Positions 10,688 to 22,400 of a stretch of DNA of 64,000 bases are shown one piece after another; position 1 is the first letter of the stretch, and every line of letters starts with the position of its first letter. The DNA is taken from positions 310,001 through 374,000 of the forward strand of contig JAEBUN010000039.1 of the NCBI GenBank assembly GCA_023014365.1, read 5' to 3'. Below the pieces are notes generated by a model. That model was not told the origin of the DNA. It saw nothing but the letters and a program-made list of their open reading frames with translations, and did no database searches. The position numbers were made by a program, and so were the translations under genes. Source of the stretch: Lepiota brunneoincarnata. Lineage: Eukaryota; Basidiomycota; Agaricomycetes; Agaricales; Agaricaceae.

Positions 10688-13600
10688 CTAACGCACCCTC
10701 CAGCCGTGAGCATTTGCAGCGCGAATGTAACCCTCCAAGGCCTCCCTATTTTGATACGGTCTGAGGGAATATCAACAGCCTGCACACTAGTTTAGAAAGA
10801 AAAAAAACATACGTATTCCAAGATGAAGGATCAAGCCGAGCCGGACGTGGGTCTAGATTAGATACAGCAAGTTTGATTTGCATAAGGACCGCCGGTATGC
10901 TGTAGCTTGGTGACCAGCCTTGGAGATTCGATTAGTGCAGGACCTCAAGAAGGTTAGGAGGATCTACCATCGGCCGTCAACAGGTCCATGCAGATGGAGC
11001 CTCCTGCTTGCAATGTCAGTGTACCATTTAACGACAAACGCCCAAACATGCCTCCCGTGACATGGCCCCCCCCACCACGGATGAATGGTAAGAAGCGTGG
11101 CCTTAAGATTCTGAAGAACGGGGGAGAATGAGGGAACGTAGACGGAAACCTGACTTCAAAAATGATAGAATTTAGCTTCCTATTCGGCCCCACGATCAGC
11201 AAAGAAAAGTGTGTATGCGAAAACGGAGTGAACTCGCTTAGCCATCAGATCCTTTGCAATAGGGATTTCCGGATCAAAGGAGTGCATCTCCACGATCCAC
11301 TGGAATAGATTATCCTCGTTAAACTCAGGAGGCAAATACCACCCAAGTTCCTTCAAACTAGCAGCGCTCTTCTGCTCGCGAAGCGCCGCTCTCAACTCCC
11401 TCTGCAGAGCCATGGTCGCACTGGTGCTTGAATCCTCCGGGGGCGGCAATAAATGTTCCACTGCTGCCTGGACATACGCTGTATCATGCTTCCAATCATC
11501 CTCCACCAATACCTTCTTTTTCCCCGCAGATGCAGGTGACGAGGCACGTGCCTGAGATAGATGCTGTGTTGGCTCCTGGACATGGGTGAAGACGAGTTGA
11601 TCATCCTCGTCATGATCCTCATGGAAATGCTCTGCCCGTCGTGCGTCGAGAAGTGTTGTAATCCTGTGGGAAGGATCGGGGATCTGGACACGTGCAGTGC
11701 CCATCGTAGTCGTGTGTTTCGAATCCAACTGGACAAAAGGAACCGTGCTATCAGGCGATCCCTGTGTCTCTGTCTCTCGACCTTTAACTAGGAGGTATCG
11801 GCTGTGTCATTTTTTTAGCACGAGCCGCTGAGCACACAGTACATGGTCTCACCATAATATCCAATGCGTCTGCTTGATCACGAAGAAAGGGTTATGAGAT
11901 ACGAATTTGTGGGGAAGGTTGACGGCTTCGACGAGAGCCACGCAGTTCGTTGCTCCAACCATGCTTTTTGACCATGTCTGACCGGCAGCGGCATAGGATC
12001 CCGCAGAGAACTGTCCATCCTTTGCCAGGTAAACTCCTAGAGCCGAACCCATTCATTCCGGCATTCAAGTCACCCAACAAAAAACACGTACCATCGCCGT
12101 ATGTCCTCCCATTCGCTATTTTCTTAAACCACAATCCATGTCTGATGATCTAGCGATATTTATCAGACGAAAAAGTCCATTTTCCAAGATATCGAACAAC
12201 CATACCGAGTGCCAATTTCGAAGCGGAGATCCGTGGAACGCCTAAGGGAACGAGATCAACCAAGAAACTCTCTCTCAGATCCACTGCGGCAAGCAACTCA
12301 CGTAAAGAATAGGGTGTTTCTTCGCATGTTTATCCTCTTGTTGTGCCTCTTCAACAGCAAGTTGGAATCTCGCTTCAGCATCAGGTGAACCGACACTAAA
12401 CCGGAACTGGCGCCAGGAAGAACCTGAAAGATCATTATCTATCTAAGCATAATTTTTTATATTTTTCAGGTGCTTGAAACATACCCAGCCCGTGAACCAG
12501 CTCATTATTGTCGGTAATTTCCTCGAGATATGCGGTACATGACGCGACACACCTATGTATGTACACACACATGGCAGTGAGCACGAAAGTTTTCCTCCCT
12601 CAGAAATTTCCAATGTTAAATCTCACCATCGCAAGACCAACCACGCAGCAGGTAAAATGTGGGAATTCAAGTCGTGGAGTTTCGGCTTCAACGTACCCCC
12701 CGTTACCTTTTGCATGAGATGTTTCCGCATCTCGTATATCTAAAGAGGTCCCCAACAGAGAAAGCCATTAGCATGAACAAGAACTCGCATAACAAGAGAA
12801 TCAAAGGGGACGTACGGAGGGGAGACTATTCAACAGCATCACAATCGCATACCGCATCTACAAAGCCAGCGGAAAAGTTCGAGTCAACATCACGCTACAA
12901 CTTCAAAGAATCACACAGAAAGAAGAAAAAAACCAAACCTGCGGAAGCCCAAGCTCATCAAAATCACACAATCCATCCTTGTCCACAACAATGCCTTTCG
13001 TGCTTTTCACGCTCTCGGTAGTACTCGCAGTGGACGTTCTGTGATATGTCGCGGCGGGAGAGAAGTGGCCATGAGGAGGGGGCACACGGAGAGCCATGCC
13101 AATAGGTGGTTCCTCCAGAACGCCTTCGACAGCGGCGGTATAGGCAAAAGATACCAAAAGGTCGACCGTGTATGGGTTGTGGATAATCTCGTACTGATGT
13201 ACAAAGTCAGACAAAAGGTGAAAGAAGTTGAGTATAATGAACTCACTTCCAGCGGAGTCCCGCGGTTAAGTGCGTAGTATTGATATGCACATAGTTTGGA
13301 GTCGCAGACGTAGGGTTTGAGTGCCTCGTAAGTCGACTCGAGCTTACGATGACAGACTAAACAATATCGGGGGCATATCTGCACTGCTCTAAGAACAAAC
13401 TTTTTGGTTATCATCGGCAAGGAACAACTCACTGCAAGTCGTCGCACGAGATAGCAGAACGCTGTCAAGGGGAGATTAATCTTGGCCCCCTGCCCCAAAT
13501 CACGTAAAGGGTCAGTTAAAGCTATTCTGTCAGCAATCTCGAGTTCCTCAGAGTCAGCAGCCGCGATATCCTAAAACCAACCATTAAAACAAATCTCCAT

Positions 13601-15261
13601 CTCCATCGAAAATATCACCACGCACATCATGGTATTTCTGCACGATTTCGCTAGGTGTGCTCTGACTCGCTTCAACCTCAGCCAGCAACTTTTCCGCCCC
13701 TCCCCAACTAAGCCCAAACTGTCGTCTAAACTGTACCAGTTTCAAGAACGACTGGTTCATTAAGGACTCCATCGAGCTGCTCAGACTGAAGTGATCAAAC
13801 CGGTCGGGATTAGGCTCGTCCTGCTCAATTAGCACTGGCTGTTCCATCAGCAATTGTTCAGTGAGGTCCAAAGGCTCCTGCGGCTCCTCCTCCTCCTCCT
13901 CCTCCTCCTTTCCAGGTTCCTCTATCAGCAATCCGTGCTTTTGCACAGCCGATCGCGTTTCTTCCTTGCCTGGCTTATAGCGCTGCGTCAACCCGATTTT
14001 AAATTGGAGGCTGGTGCTCGCTTTCACGGCTGCGTTTGTGTACTTCCCATCAGGATTGAGGACTGGATATACACCGCGGAAACCGGATATAAGGAGGCAC
14101 AGATGTTGTGTTTTGGACAACAAGGAACGGTCCCATGCCATCAGAGCCCGAGGGGGAATAATTTCAGTCAATCGGAGAATAGGAATGGAGATGGTCACGC
14201 AGAAATTGTCTGATGAATGCCTGATAAAGCCGGGACGGTAGTCCGTAGCAACGGTCTCGAGAAAGTCCCTATCTCAAATGAGACCAATGACATAATCAAT
14301 GCGAAACATGGGGGGCCTTACCGCTGTAGAGCAGAGATGTCGCAGTGGGCAGGTGAGGGTTCAGCAAAAGAGCCGATATTGTATATATCGTCATCATCAC
14401 TCAGCATCGCGTAGTCCTCATCATCATCACTTATATCTTCTGTTGTTTCATCTTCGCTGAGTTCGTTGGCGTGGTCTATGGATCTCAGCCCAAGCACCTT
14501 TGAAACGGCGGAGAGAAGTCGTAAAAGTGTTTCGCGAATGGGGCGTGATGGTTCATTTGCAAATTCTTCTAGCACGCTCTGGGTTTTTGCAGGAATGTCG
14601 CCGTCCGAGGCGTAGCAAAACAAACTATGAGAATTTGGGTACTCTGCTGTGTCTGGGAGAGAGGGGGGTTTTCAGACTTGATGTAGACGAGGGGATGATG
14701 AACTGGAGAGACACACCAGGTACGAGGATGTTGACCGAAAGTACGTGTTGAGATGTTTCATCTTCAATCGACACTTCGAACGACCCTTCTTCGTCTCCGA
14801 CTTGTACCTCTAAGAGACATTTAGATTGCTCAGGGTCGCTAGGAGGTGATGGTCGCTTACTTGTGAGACAAAGTCCATAGTGACAAAAACTATCCCGGCA
14901 TTCTGCCTCTACATCGCGGAGATCTGCCGTAAATCGCCTCCTGCCCTTGAGGTGAGCATTCTTGTTTGTACAAGTCGTTGTGCGGCCGCTGTCTCGGTTG
15001 TGCATAACGCTCGGATCTTGGAAGGACGGGGGGGTCAGCCAGGGTAAAACAATGATGCGCCTGCAGTGAGATGGCCAGAAAGAAAAAAAAATAAAAACAT
15101 CACACAGGATGGACATATATATCCACCCAACAAATCTCACTTCAAGCGCATTTGATCCAGACCCAAGACGCACCAGCCCCCGTCTTTTGTCGTTTTGGAA
15201 GGTTGTCCCCCGACTGGGTGCCTGTACTGTTGAAGCTGGACCAGTGTTTGGTAGGTGTCAT
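10688..15261 (-). CDS. PARP-type ADP-ribosyltransferase fused to a ubiquitin-conjugating (UBC) domain
   Basis: A large multi-exon gene, roughly 1,100-1,200 residues. N-terminal part (14.3-15.2 kb): DSFCHYGLCLTS and acidic stretches. Middle (13.0-13.5 kb): CLVCHRKLES, YVCDSKLCAYQYYALNRGTPLE and YEIIHNPYTVDLLVSFAY, the usual region before the catalytic domain in this family. PARP catalytic domain: AFHGSPLRNWHS, NGRTYGDGVYLAKDGQ, then NCVALVEAVNLP and QTHWILCRYLLVKG. His and Tyr of the H-Y-E triad are present, but the position of the third residue (Glu) appears to be an aromatic residue, suggesting mono-ADP-ribosylation. UBC domain: IIFEVRFPSTFPHSPPFFRI, a GGGSICMDLLTADGWSPSYS active-site block with the candidate catalytic Cys, and a C-terminal NREALEGYIRAANAHGW. 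At least a dozen introns, one with a GC donor (11004-11051). The exact start is uncertain: 15261 and 15405 are both possible. Confidence 0.88.
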
Positions 15262-15347
15262 GTGTATCTGAGGATGATATTTGAGACGAAAAGTTGCTTC
15301 TAGAACGTTCGTGGATGGTAACAAAGCTGTTGAGTTGAAGTAGTGAA

Positions 15348-15368
15348 GATATATATATATATATATAC
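15348..15368. repeat. (TA)n microsatellite
   Basis: A run of about ten TA dinucleotides just upstream of the UBC-PARP coding start, inside its 5' region or a possible first intron. Confidence 0.8.
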
Positions 15369-15802
15369 AGGAGTTATATCTGACTTTGTCCGCAGTGGTG
15401 GTCATCAGTCTCACGGTCCTGGTCACGTGGCTTTGCCAAGGCAACCCCGTCTTAAGTACCAAGACTCCAGCGCTTGCTAACTTGAATTTTAGCGCTCCTG
15501 CCAACCCTCTCGACCACAGCGCCGGTCCTAACACTCCTGCCGCCATCACTCGAGGGCACGATGCAAGTATGGACACACCTATTCCCTGATCAACATCCAT
15601 GTATCAAGTAAAGATCTATCATAAATGCGATGGGCTATCGTACCGGGACATCACGGATCCACTCGTCTGGGATCATCTTTCCTCGAGTGCCCCCGAGCCC
15701 GATCATCTGGTGTGCGATAGGGTGCCTCAGCCCTCCTTATTGGCACTCCCGAGTTATCGCTCGTCATCGGTGATGGTCCGAAACACGTCTGTATCCCCCC
15801 GT

Positions 15803-16123
15803 TCACAGCTTCCAATGGGGACGAGTTCGCAGGGATCTGAACGAGGAGATACTGACCTGAGTATCGTTACTATTATGAGGACGAGAGCTCTCTCTCCGAC
15901 TCGAAGACGGTGGTCGAAAGTTGTTCGCACGAAGAATCGTCAGAACGTGGTTCACGGTCTCGGTGTCAATGGCGTCATCAAGGTCTAGAGGCTCTTGGCC
16001 GGTCGGCGGATGTGAGATGGAGTGGGGTAGGAGGTCGTAAAGTGAAAGGAGTGTCATAAACCGGAGGCGGGAAATCTTGGACGATGAGAGCTCGTTTTCG
16101 AGTTGAGAAGGTTCGATGGCCAT
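15803..16123 (-). CDS. Hypothetical protein (3' structure unresolved)
   Basis: A frame opening with MAIEPSQLENELSSSKISRLR and continuing with FMTLLSLYDLLPHS, an acidic segment (PLDLDDAIDTETVNH), and a basic Ser-rich stretch (RPPSSSRRESSRP). It reads to a stop at 15803, but a GTCAGT donor-like site near 15855 could lead to another exon (a frame with SPLEAVNGGIQTCFG). No family recognised. It points away from the TMEM184 gene and shares orientation with the PARP gene. It could be spurious, as an overlapping plus-strand frame (15599-15988) is equally long. Confidence 0.35.
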   Translation of the reverse strand: MAIEPSQLENELSSSKISRLRFMTLLSLYDLLPHSISHPPTGQEPLDLDDAIDTETVNHVLTILRANNFRPPSSSRRESSRPHNSNDTQVSISSFRSLRTRPHWKL

Positions 16124-16129
16124 GGCTGG

Positions 16130-17597
16130 AAATTGCTTACAGCGGAATTGCTTCCAGGCCAGCCAGGTGGTACTTATAGCGCGACCTGTTATTAGGGATC
16201 AGCGATTATGGCACGGGCATTTTGCCGAGGGAATATTTGAATGGATCTGAATGTTCCCGTGGAACGTTGGGTGACTGATTGGGCCATGTCATCTGGTTCC
16301 GGAAGACAGCGTTGTCTCGAAAAAGCACTCGTGTGTGGTCGATTTGCTGGCGTTTTTCAACGCTCTAGTGCCCGTCGGCGACCTGGCGGATGCTAAGCAA
16401 CTCGTGGCAGCCTCCTTCACCATTGAATCCATGTACCTCGCCGCCTATTCGGAGCGAGAGAGAATGCGCTGAGAATGCTTGGCATAGGTAATAATATGCA
16501 GTTGCCACAAAGGGTAAGGGGGACAGCACTTCCACGTAGATCTCACTAGATCCCTCAAGGAGGTAACAAATCTGCGCGGATGCCGGAACCTGAACCACGT
16601 AAGATTAGCCAGCAAGTACTTGGGCAAAGCTTATCTCAAAAAATTGCCGAAAGTGCGTGGTTTTCACACACGCCCCGGCATACAGCGTATTTTGGGGGTG
16701 TGAGTTTAGTTTCTTTTCCGCATTCCGTCCCTTACGGAGCTTTTTAAAGTGCGTGAGTGACAGGAACATCAGACTAGTTGGATCTAGCTATCGGACGCCC
16801 GTTATTAAGTAGAAAGCGGAAAGCGCTAAGGCAATCAAACAACTCCAACCGATGGGTTGGGCGGAGAGATGGCCCTCGTACCTCCGGAGGGAGGGATAGT
16901 TGACTGGATGAACTCGCGGCAAAACCCTGCGGCACAAACGGGTCGAGTCGCCTCGGAATGGAAGGACCAAATCTGCGGAAAAGGAACACCCCTGCACCAT
17001 CCCAATGTGTCCATGACACCTGCTTCTGGCGCACACTTCCATGTTCTGGGGGAAGGCCATGAGGTCGCCAGCCCTTGGTGCGGGCTGTGTCGGTTCAAGG
17101 ACAGATTTGGTTTGTGCTTGTGCTCTCATGTGCGAGACTAGAACTAACGGGATCGAGTTAAGCCCTCGCGATCCCAGCAAGGGAGCCTTTGAGCCTCGAA
17201 TCCCCCATTAATATCATAGCGGGCGGAGCAGCTGACCGGCCACTTGGGAGATTCGCCAACCAGCAGGTTCTCGGCTCGGAAAGGTATCACGGGCACCACA
17301 GTTAGATGGTCAACTCCACTGGTGGTGCTTGGTTGCTACCATACCATGTCTGTTGTGCCACTACTACTACTCTCATGACGACAGCCTATACCGTGGGGGC
17401 GGCTCAAGATGCCCTTGGCACAGCACCAATCATTCACGTGACCAACTTGATCCCCACACACACGGGGGCCTTTGAACGTCCACACAAGCGCCAACAACGT
17501 CTAGTGCTTCATCCATCCCGTCCCAGCACGCACCGGTCCCATCCTCGTATCTCCCACCATTTTCAAGCCATAGACACTTGATAAGCGTGGGCAATTC
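16130..17597. other. Intergenic, no gene recognised
   Basis: Several short frames on both strands overlap each other between 16.8 and 17.2 kb without any motif. The last few hundred bases before 17598 are the promoter of the OST-alpha-like gene. Confidence 0.45.
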
Positions 17598-20080
17598 ATG
17601 TCGTGCCCTTCCGAGAATCAGGTCGGGATCGATCAGTCGCAATTTTGGGATGGGGATGGCATCCACTGGACACCACACCGGATCGGTTGGACCATTGCAG
17701 GGGGTTGCGCAGTCCTGGTGAGTGGTTGTACAAACACGCCTTGTCGTAGAGGCGGCCGAGGATATGGTGATTCATGAACGCAGACGGTCATTGTATCGAC
17801 ATTTTCTGTACTTTCACACTGCAGGTAAGTTTTCGTGCGTTCTCCCAAGTTCTCGGGTGTGATCATCGAACGGCTCTACAGGAACTACACCAACCGTGCA
17901 CAACAACGACAAATGTACGCATCCCTCTATCTCACTGAATCCCCTGTCCCTTGTCACGAGATGTGTCCTCCACAATGGGACAAGCAGTCCGTACTTCGGG
18001 TCCTTAACGTGCTGTTGTTCGGTCCAATGGATGTTGAACGGGACTGCCATCTCTTGTCTCTCGATCCGCGTTCGACCTTTTGAGGAGACGCGATTCGCCA
18101 CAATGCGGCCCTGCCCTCTTCAAACTCATGGCTCATTCATACTTCTAGTTTGCGCATCTTATACATGCCACCAGTCTATGCAGTCATCTCCTTTGCCTCA
18201 TATCGGTTCTTCCGATATTACACTTACTACTCATTCATTCAAATCGGTGCGCTTGCCTTCTGGTTCCTCACCCTCACCAACCACCTAACATGTGTCCCTC
18301 CCCACAGCGTACGAGGCGAGTGGCGCTTATCAGCTTATACGATTGACGCTCTGCCTTACACTGCCCGCAGGCAATCGGTCTAAGCGCGTTTCTGTGAGTT
18401 GGAAGCTGTGCCCCCCAGGGAAATTGTTGATATTTATATCCTTTGTGTCTAGTCTTCTTTTGATCGAGTATGTGGCAGCAACTTCCTTCGATAATTCCGC
18501 GGAACGCGCTCTGGAAAGAAAAGACAAGCGTCCACTACCACTCCCCGTTAGTCTCTTTTTCTCTTTACCCATTCCCCGGCAGTTTGGTTGACATATTACC
18601 CTAGTTTTGTTGCTGGAGATATCGGCCAACAAAGGTACGTTTTTAATATATTGATATTCGTTCTCAGTTCCTGACACTACCTATAGGCGTACTTCATGTA
18701 TACAGTCAAAGTTCGTCCTCGTTCCGCCTCGTCCAAGCGTCCGCCCGAACTTATTTTTAACTCCCAAGTGGTCCGTTCTTCAATACGTTATTATCCGACC
18801 AGGTAATTGTTTTACCGAGTTCCTCACGGCATCCCCATTTTCTGATGTTGAACTTTCCAACAGCTGCTTCGATAGCGGGGATCGTTTGCGAGAAGCTCGG
18901 TCTTCTCTGTCATGCTGAGGGGTTTTCGCCAAAATTCGCTAGTGTCTACATTGAATCCATAAATTTTGTGAGCATAAGGTGCGTTTTCTGCACTTGGGTC
19001 AACACAAAAGACAACAAGCCGACATTATTGCTATTATAGCATAGCACTATACGGTCTATTAGTATTCTATGGTCTCACGGCCGAAGAACTCAAGGGGCGC
19101 CGCCCGATGGCTAAATTCCTCACCATCAAACTTATTGTCATGTTCACATTCTACCAATCCTTTGTGGTACGCTCACGTCTCCTTCCCCTCTGGTCCGTTT
19201 AAATCGCGTTATTCATGAACGCTGGATGTCATCCGCATGCAGTTAAGCGCATTAGAAGGCAAGGTAATCAAAGGTATGGACCCATGACCCCAATCAACCT
19301 CAGACCTCTATCCTAAGTTACTTTTACTGGAGGAACCGAATACTGGACACAAACAAATGTGGCGAACGGCCTGAATGCGCTGTTGATCTGCATCGAGGTT
19401 CGTTCACTGAAATATACCCATCCCGGAGCTAGAAACTAACGGATTCGATCTTGGTTCTAATTGGGGGAATCGACCTAACTCCGCTGCTATGGACAACGTG
19501 TTTTTCTTTTTTTTTTCACCAACCGCGTATTTGTTCTTCCCAGATGGTGTTTTTCTCCATCTTTATGTGGTGGGCCTATACCTCCGCAGAATATCAGCGT
19601 GGACCCGACAAACCCGCTACCAGCATCTGGAGACCGCTCTGGGACTCGTACGTGACTTCTTTTTTAGCCCTCTAACCCGATGCTCAGGCGCTTACATGTT
19701 CTATATTTGCGTTAGCATCAACTATTGTAAGTTGCGCTTTTCTCGTTTGGAACGGAACTTTGATAACCGACCCTAACTTGACAAACCATTGGGGTTTATT
19801 CACAGCCGATTTTGCCGCAGAAATTCTAAGCTCGTTCAGGTTCTACTGGACAAGTACTAAGGTGGGGAAGAAGAAGGGAACTACTCGTCCGGATTTTGGA
19901 CAGGCATTTGGTGTGGAGGGTAGGTCTGCGCCGGGACATTCATTATCATCGGATAGGACGCCCTTTTCGCCGCCTATGAATAATCGGTATGATGACGTGC
20001 ACATTCCGTTGAAGACGGTCGACTCCAAGAAGGGGAGTGAGGGATATGAGAGATATTCGACTATCGGGCTGGCGCAGTAG
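17598..20080 (+). CDS. OST-alpha/TMEM184-family (DUF300) membrane protein
   Basis: Predicted seven-helix protein of the organic solute transporter alpha/TMEM184 family, found in vacuolar or plasma membranes of fungi and implicated in solute transport or membrane integrity. The start at 17598 gives MSCPSENQVGID, then GWTIAGGCAVL. A short exon TVIVSTFSVLSHCR and NYTNRAQQRQ follow, then the family signature RILYMPPVYAVISFASYRFF. Later exons carry LLLIEYVAATSFDN, AYFMYTVK, PAASIAGIVCEKLGLLC, ELKGRRPMAKFLTIKLIVMF, NALLICIEMVFFSIFMWWAY and DFAAEILSSFRFYWTST. A hydrophilic tail ends ERYSTIGLAQ at 20080. About ten short introns interrupt it. No repair or frameshift is needed. The family call rests on the MPPVYAVISF and KFLTIKLIVM motifs and is strong; substrate is unknown. 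Confidence 0.9.
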
Positions 20081-20285
20081 ATTCGGTGGTGTTTTGGTTG
20101 GTTGGTCGGTTGAGGTTGTCTTGCGATGGAGTTTTTTTTTTTTTACCTTTGCCTCACATTCCCTACTTACTATTTTTTTTTGCTTATAAGTGCTCATCTA
20201 GCGACACCTTTCGTTTCAGAATTGTTATATCCCTCATGTATCTCTACTTTCCCTGATATTTACTGGATACCCTCCTCGGCTCCCC

Positions 20286-20978
20286 CTAAATCACCGGGAC
20301 GGTGTAAAGATCAACAGGAGTGCAACCTTCTGGCCCTTCATTCGGAGTAGTCTTATACCACACCTTAAAAAAAAAACAAGTCCCATCAATAGCGCTCAGC
20401 ATACACAAAAGCTCAACTCACGTCTTCCCCACTCCCACAAGCATAAAACGCTCCTACATTATTAAAGTTCAACCGCGCACCCAACTGAGAATTCTCAGTA
20501 TTGGACTGTATGCCAAACATCGAATACCGCGCGCATTTGTTCGAACTAGAACCTTCTGTGAAGCCTAGAGAACCATAAGCGCTACAGCCGGTGGATCCGA
20601 GGACGGAGCCAATGAGAGGGCGTTGGAGGGAGGTGGGAGGGGATCCTGGGCGTGGAGCGGCGACTAGGTTGCCTTGTTTGAAGTAGAATTGGCCGATGGG
20701 GCCTGTGCCGGTTAGTGTGGCGTAGCCACCTGCGCCGCCGTCTGTTCTTAGTGGCTAAGAGAGGGAGAGAGAGGGGGTGTGGAAGGTTAGTACTGTATTT
20801 TTTTGGCTTGTATCGTGATGATGATGGTGATGCTTTTGGTTACCCTTACCTTGAGGTTGCCTGGTCCGCTGTTAGTTGAACTTGCGACGAGGTAGAATAG
20901 GGGTGTGTCTCCGCCTGGAGGGACGATGGCATTTGTGGTTGAAAGTGAGGCGAGGAGGGCGATGAGGGCGAACTTCAT
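20286..20978 (-). CDS. Secreted hypothetical protein, 179 residues
   Basis: Three exons: 20850-20978, 20422-20754 and 20286-20363. The introns of 95 and 58 nt have GTAAGG/CTTAG and GTGAGT/TTTAAG ends. The exon lengths (43, 111 and 26 codons) are all whole codons, so both introns are phase 0. Signal peptide MKFALIALLASLSTTNA is followed by a Gly/Ser/Thr-rich body (PGGDTPLFYLVASST; GGAGGYATLTGTGPIGQFYF) with only four cysteines (STGCSAYG, NKCARY, YACGSGED, EGCTPVD). It ends VDLYTVPVI. The composition suggests a beta-rich extracellular protein. An in-frame Met five codons upstream (20993) is possible but would add charged residues before the signal peptide. I do not recognise the family. Confidence 0.8.
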
Positions 20979-21340
20979 TTTCTTTGTTTCCAATGTGGCT
21001 CTTAGTAGGTTGCTACCGACCTGGAACAGAGGAGAGTTTGTCTGATCGTTAATTTATATGATGGGCAAGCATTTTTGCTTGGGGGGGACCACGGCGAGAT
21101 TTTACCTACACGGCCAAAAACTGCCGTCTAGTTATGTTGGTTTCAGGGCGGATCAAGCCGTATGTGCCTAGATGAGCTAACAAGATATGAAATCAGCATC
21201 TTGCATTCCAACATACTCGCAACACCGATTCATACCAATCACCATGCACCGTTAGCTAACAAAAAAAACAACATATAATTAAGCGTCATGGGTAAGAATC
21301 TTGCTACATGGGTTAACATCTCACACGTGCTTAGCCACCC

Positions 21341-21946
21341 CTACTCTCCTCCCTGAACGGCAGATTCAGGCAGAACAGCCCGTTCCTGATCCTGATCCTG
21401 AGCCCCAGCCTCAGCCTCAGCCTCAGCGGGATGGCCCGGTGCAGGGAACCACCCATACTGCCGCATATCGACCCTAAATTCGCCAGTGCGACCTTCAGTC
21501 ACACCCACACCCTCAGCAACGAGGGCGTCACGTTGTCTTCGTGCGCCATCAGTCCCGGGGCCACGAGAGGATATAATTCCAGAGGAACCAATGACACGGT
21601 ACCAGGGCACCGGGGGGTTTGTTTCCGGCGTCAGGAATTTAAGGGCTGTTGGAACAAAGCAGCTGAAAATGTGGGTGACAGGTGGCAGTGGTAGTTATGC
21701 TGGAGGGAATGGATGCACCTTGGCCGACGTGACGAGAGTGATTTGGCATTCCGACGAGCTTTGCGATGTGTCCTGTGTGGGTTTGAACCCGGATGTGTGG
21801 GGAGGGATTGGTGTGCTGACCGTATGTTGTGACGCGAGCATGCGGTATTGATCTTACAGCCTCATAGACCTGTGAAGTGTTCAGCAAGAGAAAGTGTTGG
21901 TGGGCGGAAAATTGAGTACCGCTGCGTGGAACTCTGCACCGTCCAT
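21341..21946 (-). CDS. Alkyltransferase-like protein (ATL), intact copy
   Basis: DNA-repair protein that binds O6-alkylguanine and flags it for nucleotide excision repair, without alkyl transfer. First exon 21920-21946 (MDGAEFHAA) joins through a 50-nt intron (21870-21919) to VYEAVRSIPHARVTTYG. The next exons give HIAKLVGMPNHSRHVGQ and ALKFLTPETNPPVPWYRVIG, then SSGIISSRGPG and FRVDMRQYGWFPAPG. In O6-methylguanine methyltransferases the active site reads PCHRV; here it is PWYRV, with Trp in place of the acceptor Cys, the hallmark of ATL proteins. The Arg finger helix (VTTYGHIAK, SRHVG) is present. A Glu/Gln/Ala-rich tail (AEAEAEAGAQDQDQE) extends past the domain to 21341. About 145 residues. 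Decayed partial copies of this gene occur downstream at 27.8, 30.6 and 32.6 kb. Confidence 0.9.
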
Positions 21947-21999
21947 AAGTGTGGTAGTGGAGGACGGTTGACAAGGATGACGGTCACGTGTTGTGACGT

Positions 22000-22400
22000 A
22001 CCCGGCCGATGAATGTTCGACCTTGAATTTTATTTCAAAGCACCATCAAACATATGTAATGCACGTACGTCCCCCAACTCAGGTAGCTGAATACGCCTGA
22101 GAACATGCTTGAGAAGGTACCACACAACATTAGCACTAGGTATTGACAGTCACGCTGTCATTCTCCGCGAGGAGATAGTTCATAAACCACTCACAGAAAA
22201 ACCCGCCATAATAAATCAGTATCAGCCAAGTGAAAAGACTCCGATACGACATAAGGGATGAAAAAAATAATCCATCTCGGTAGAAGTATACAATATAGGT
22301 GATAACCGCTTCATCTGCATGATTTCTCGCAATAATGTGTCTTCTCCCTTCATTACTCAATAGAGCTTAAGCAAGGTGAGCACAACCTCTATAAATTAGC
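22000..22400 (-). pseudogene. Remnant of DUF6533-like membrane gene (unit 1)
   Basis: 22064-22400 is closely similar in sequence to 28556-28890, the 3' half of the membrane gene at 28300-30156, and in the same orientation relative to ATL. The encoded segment parallels REIMQMKRL-type residues but is broken by stops and frame changes. Only the 3' part survives, immediately 5' of the intact ATL gene, so ATL and this gene were neighbours before duplication. Confidence 0.65.
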
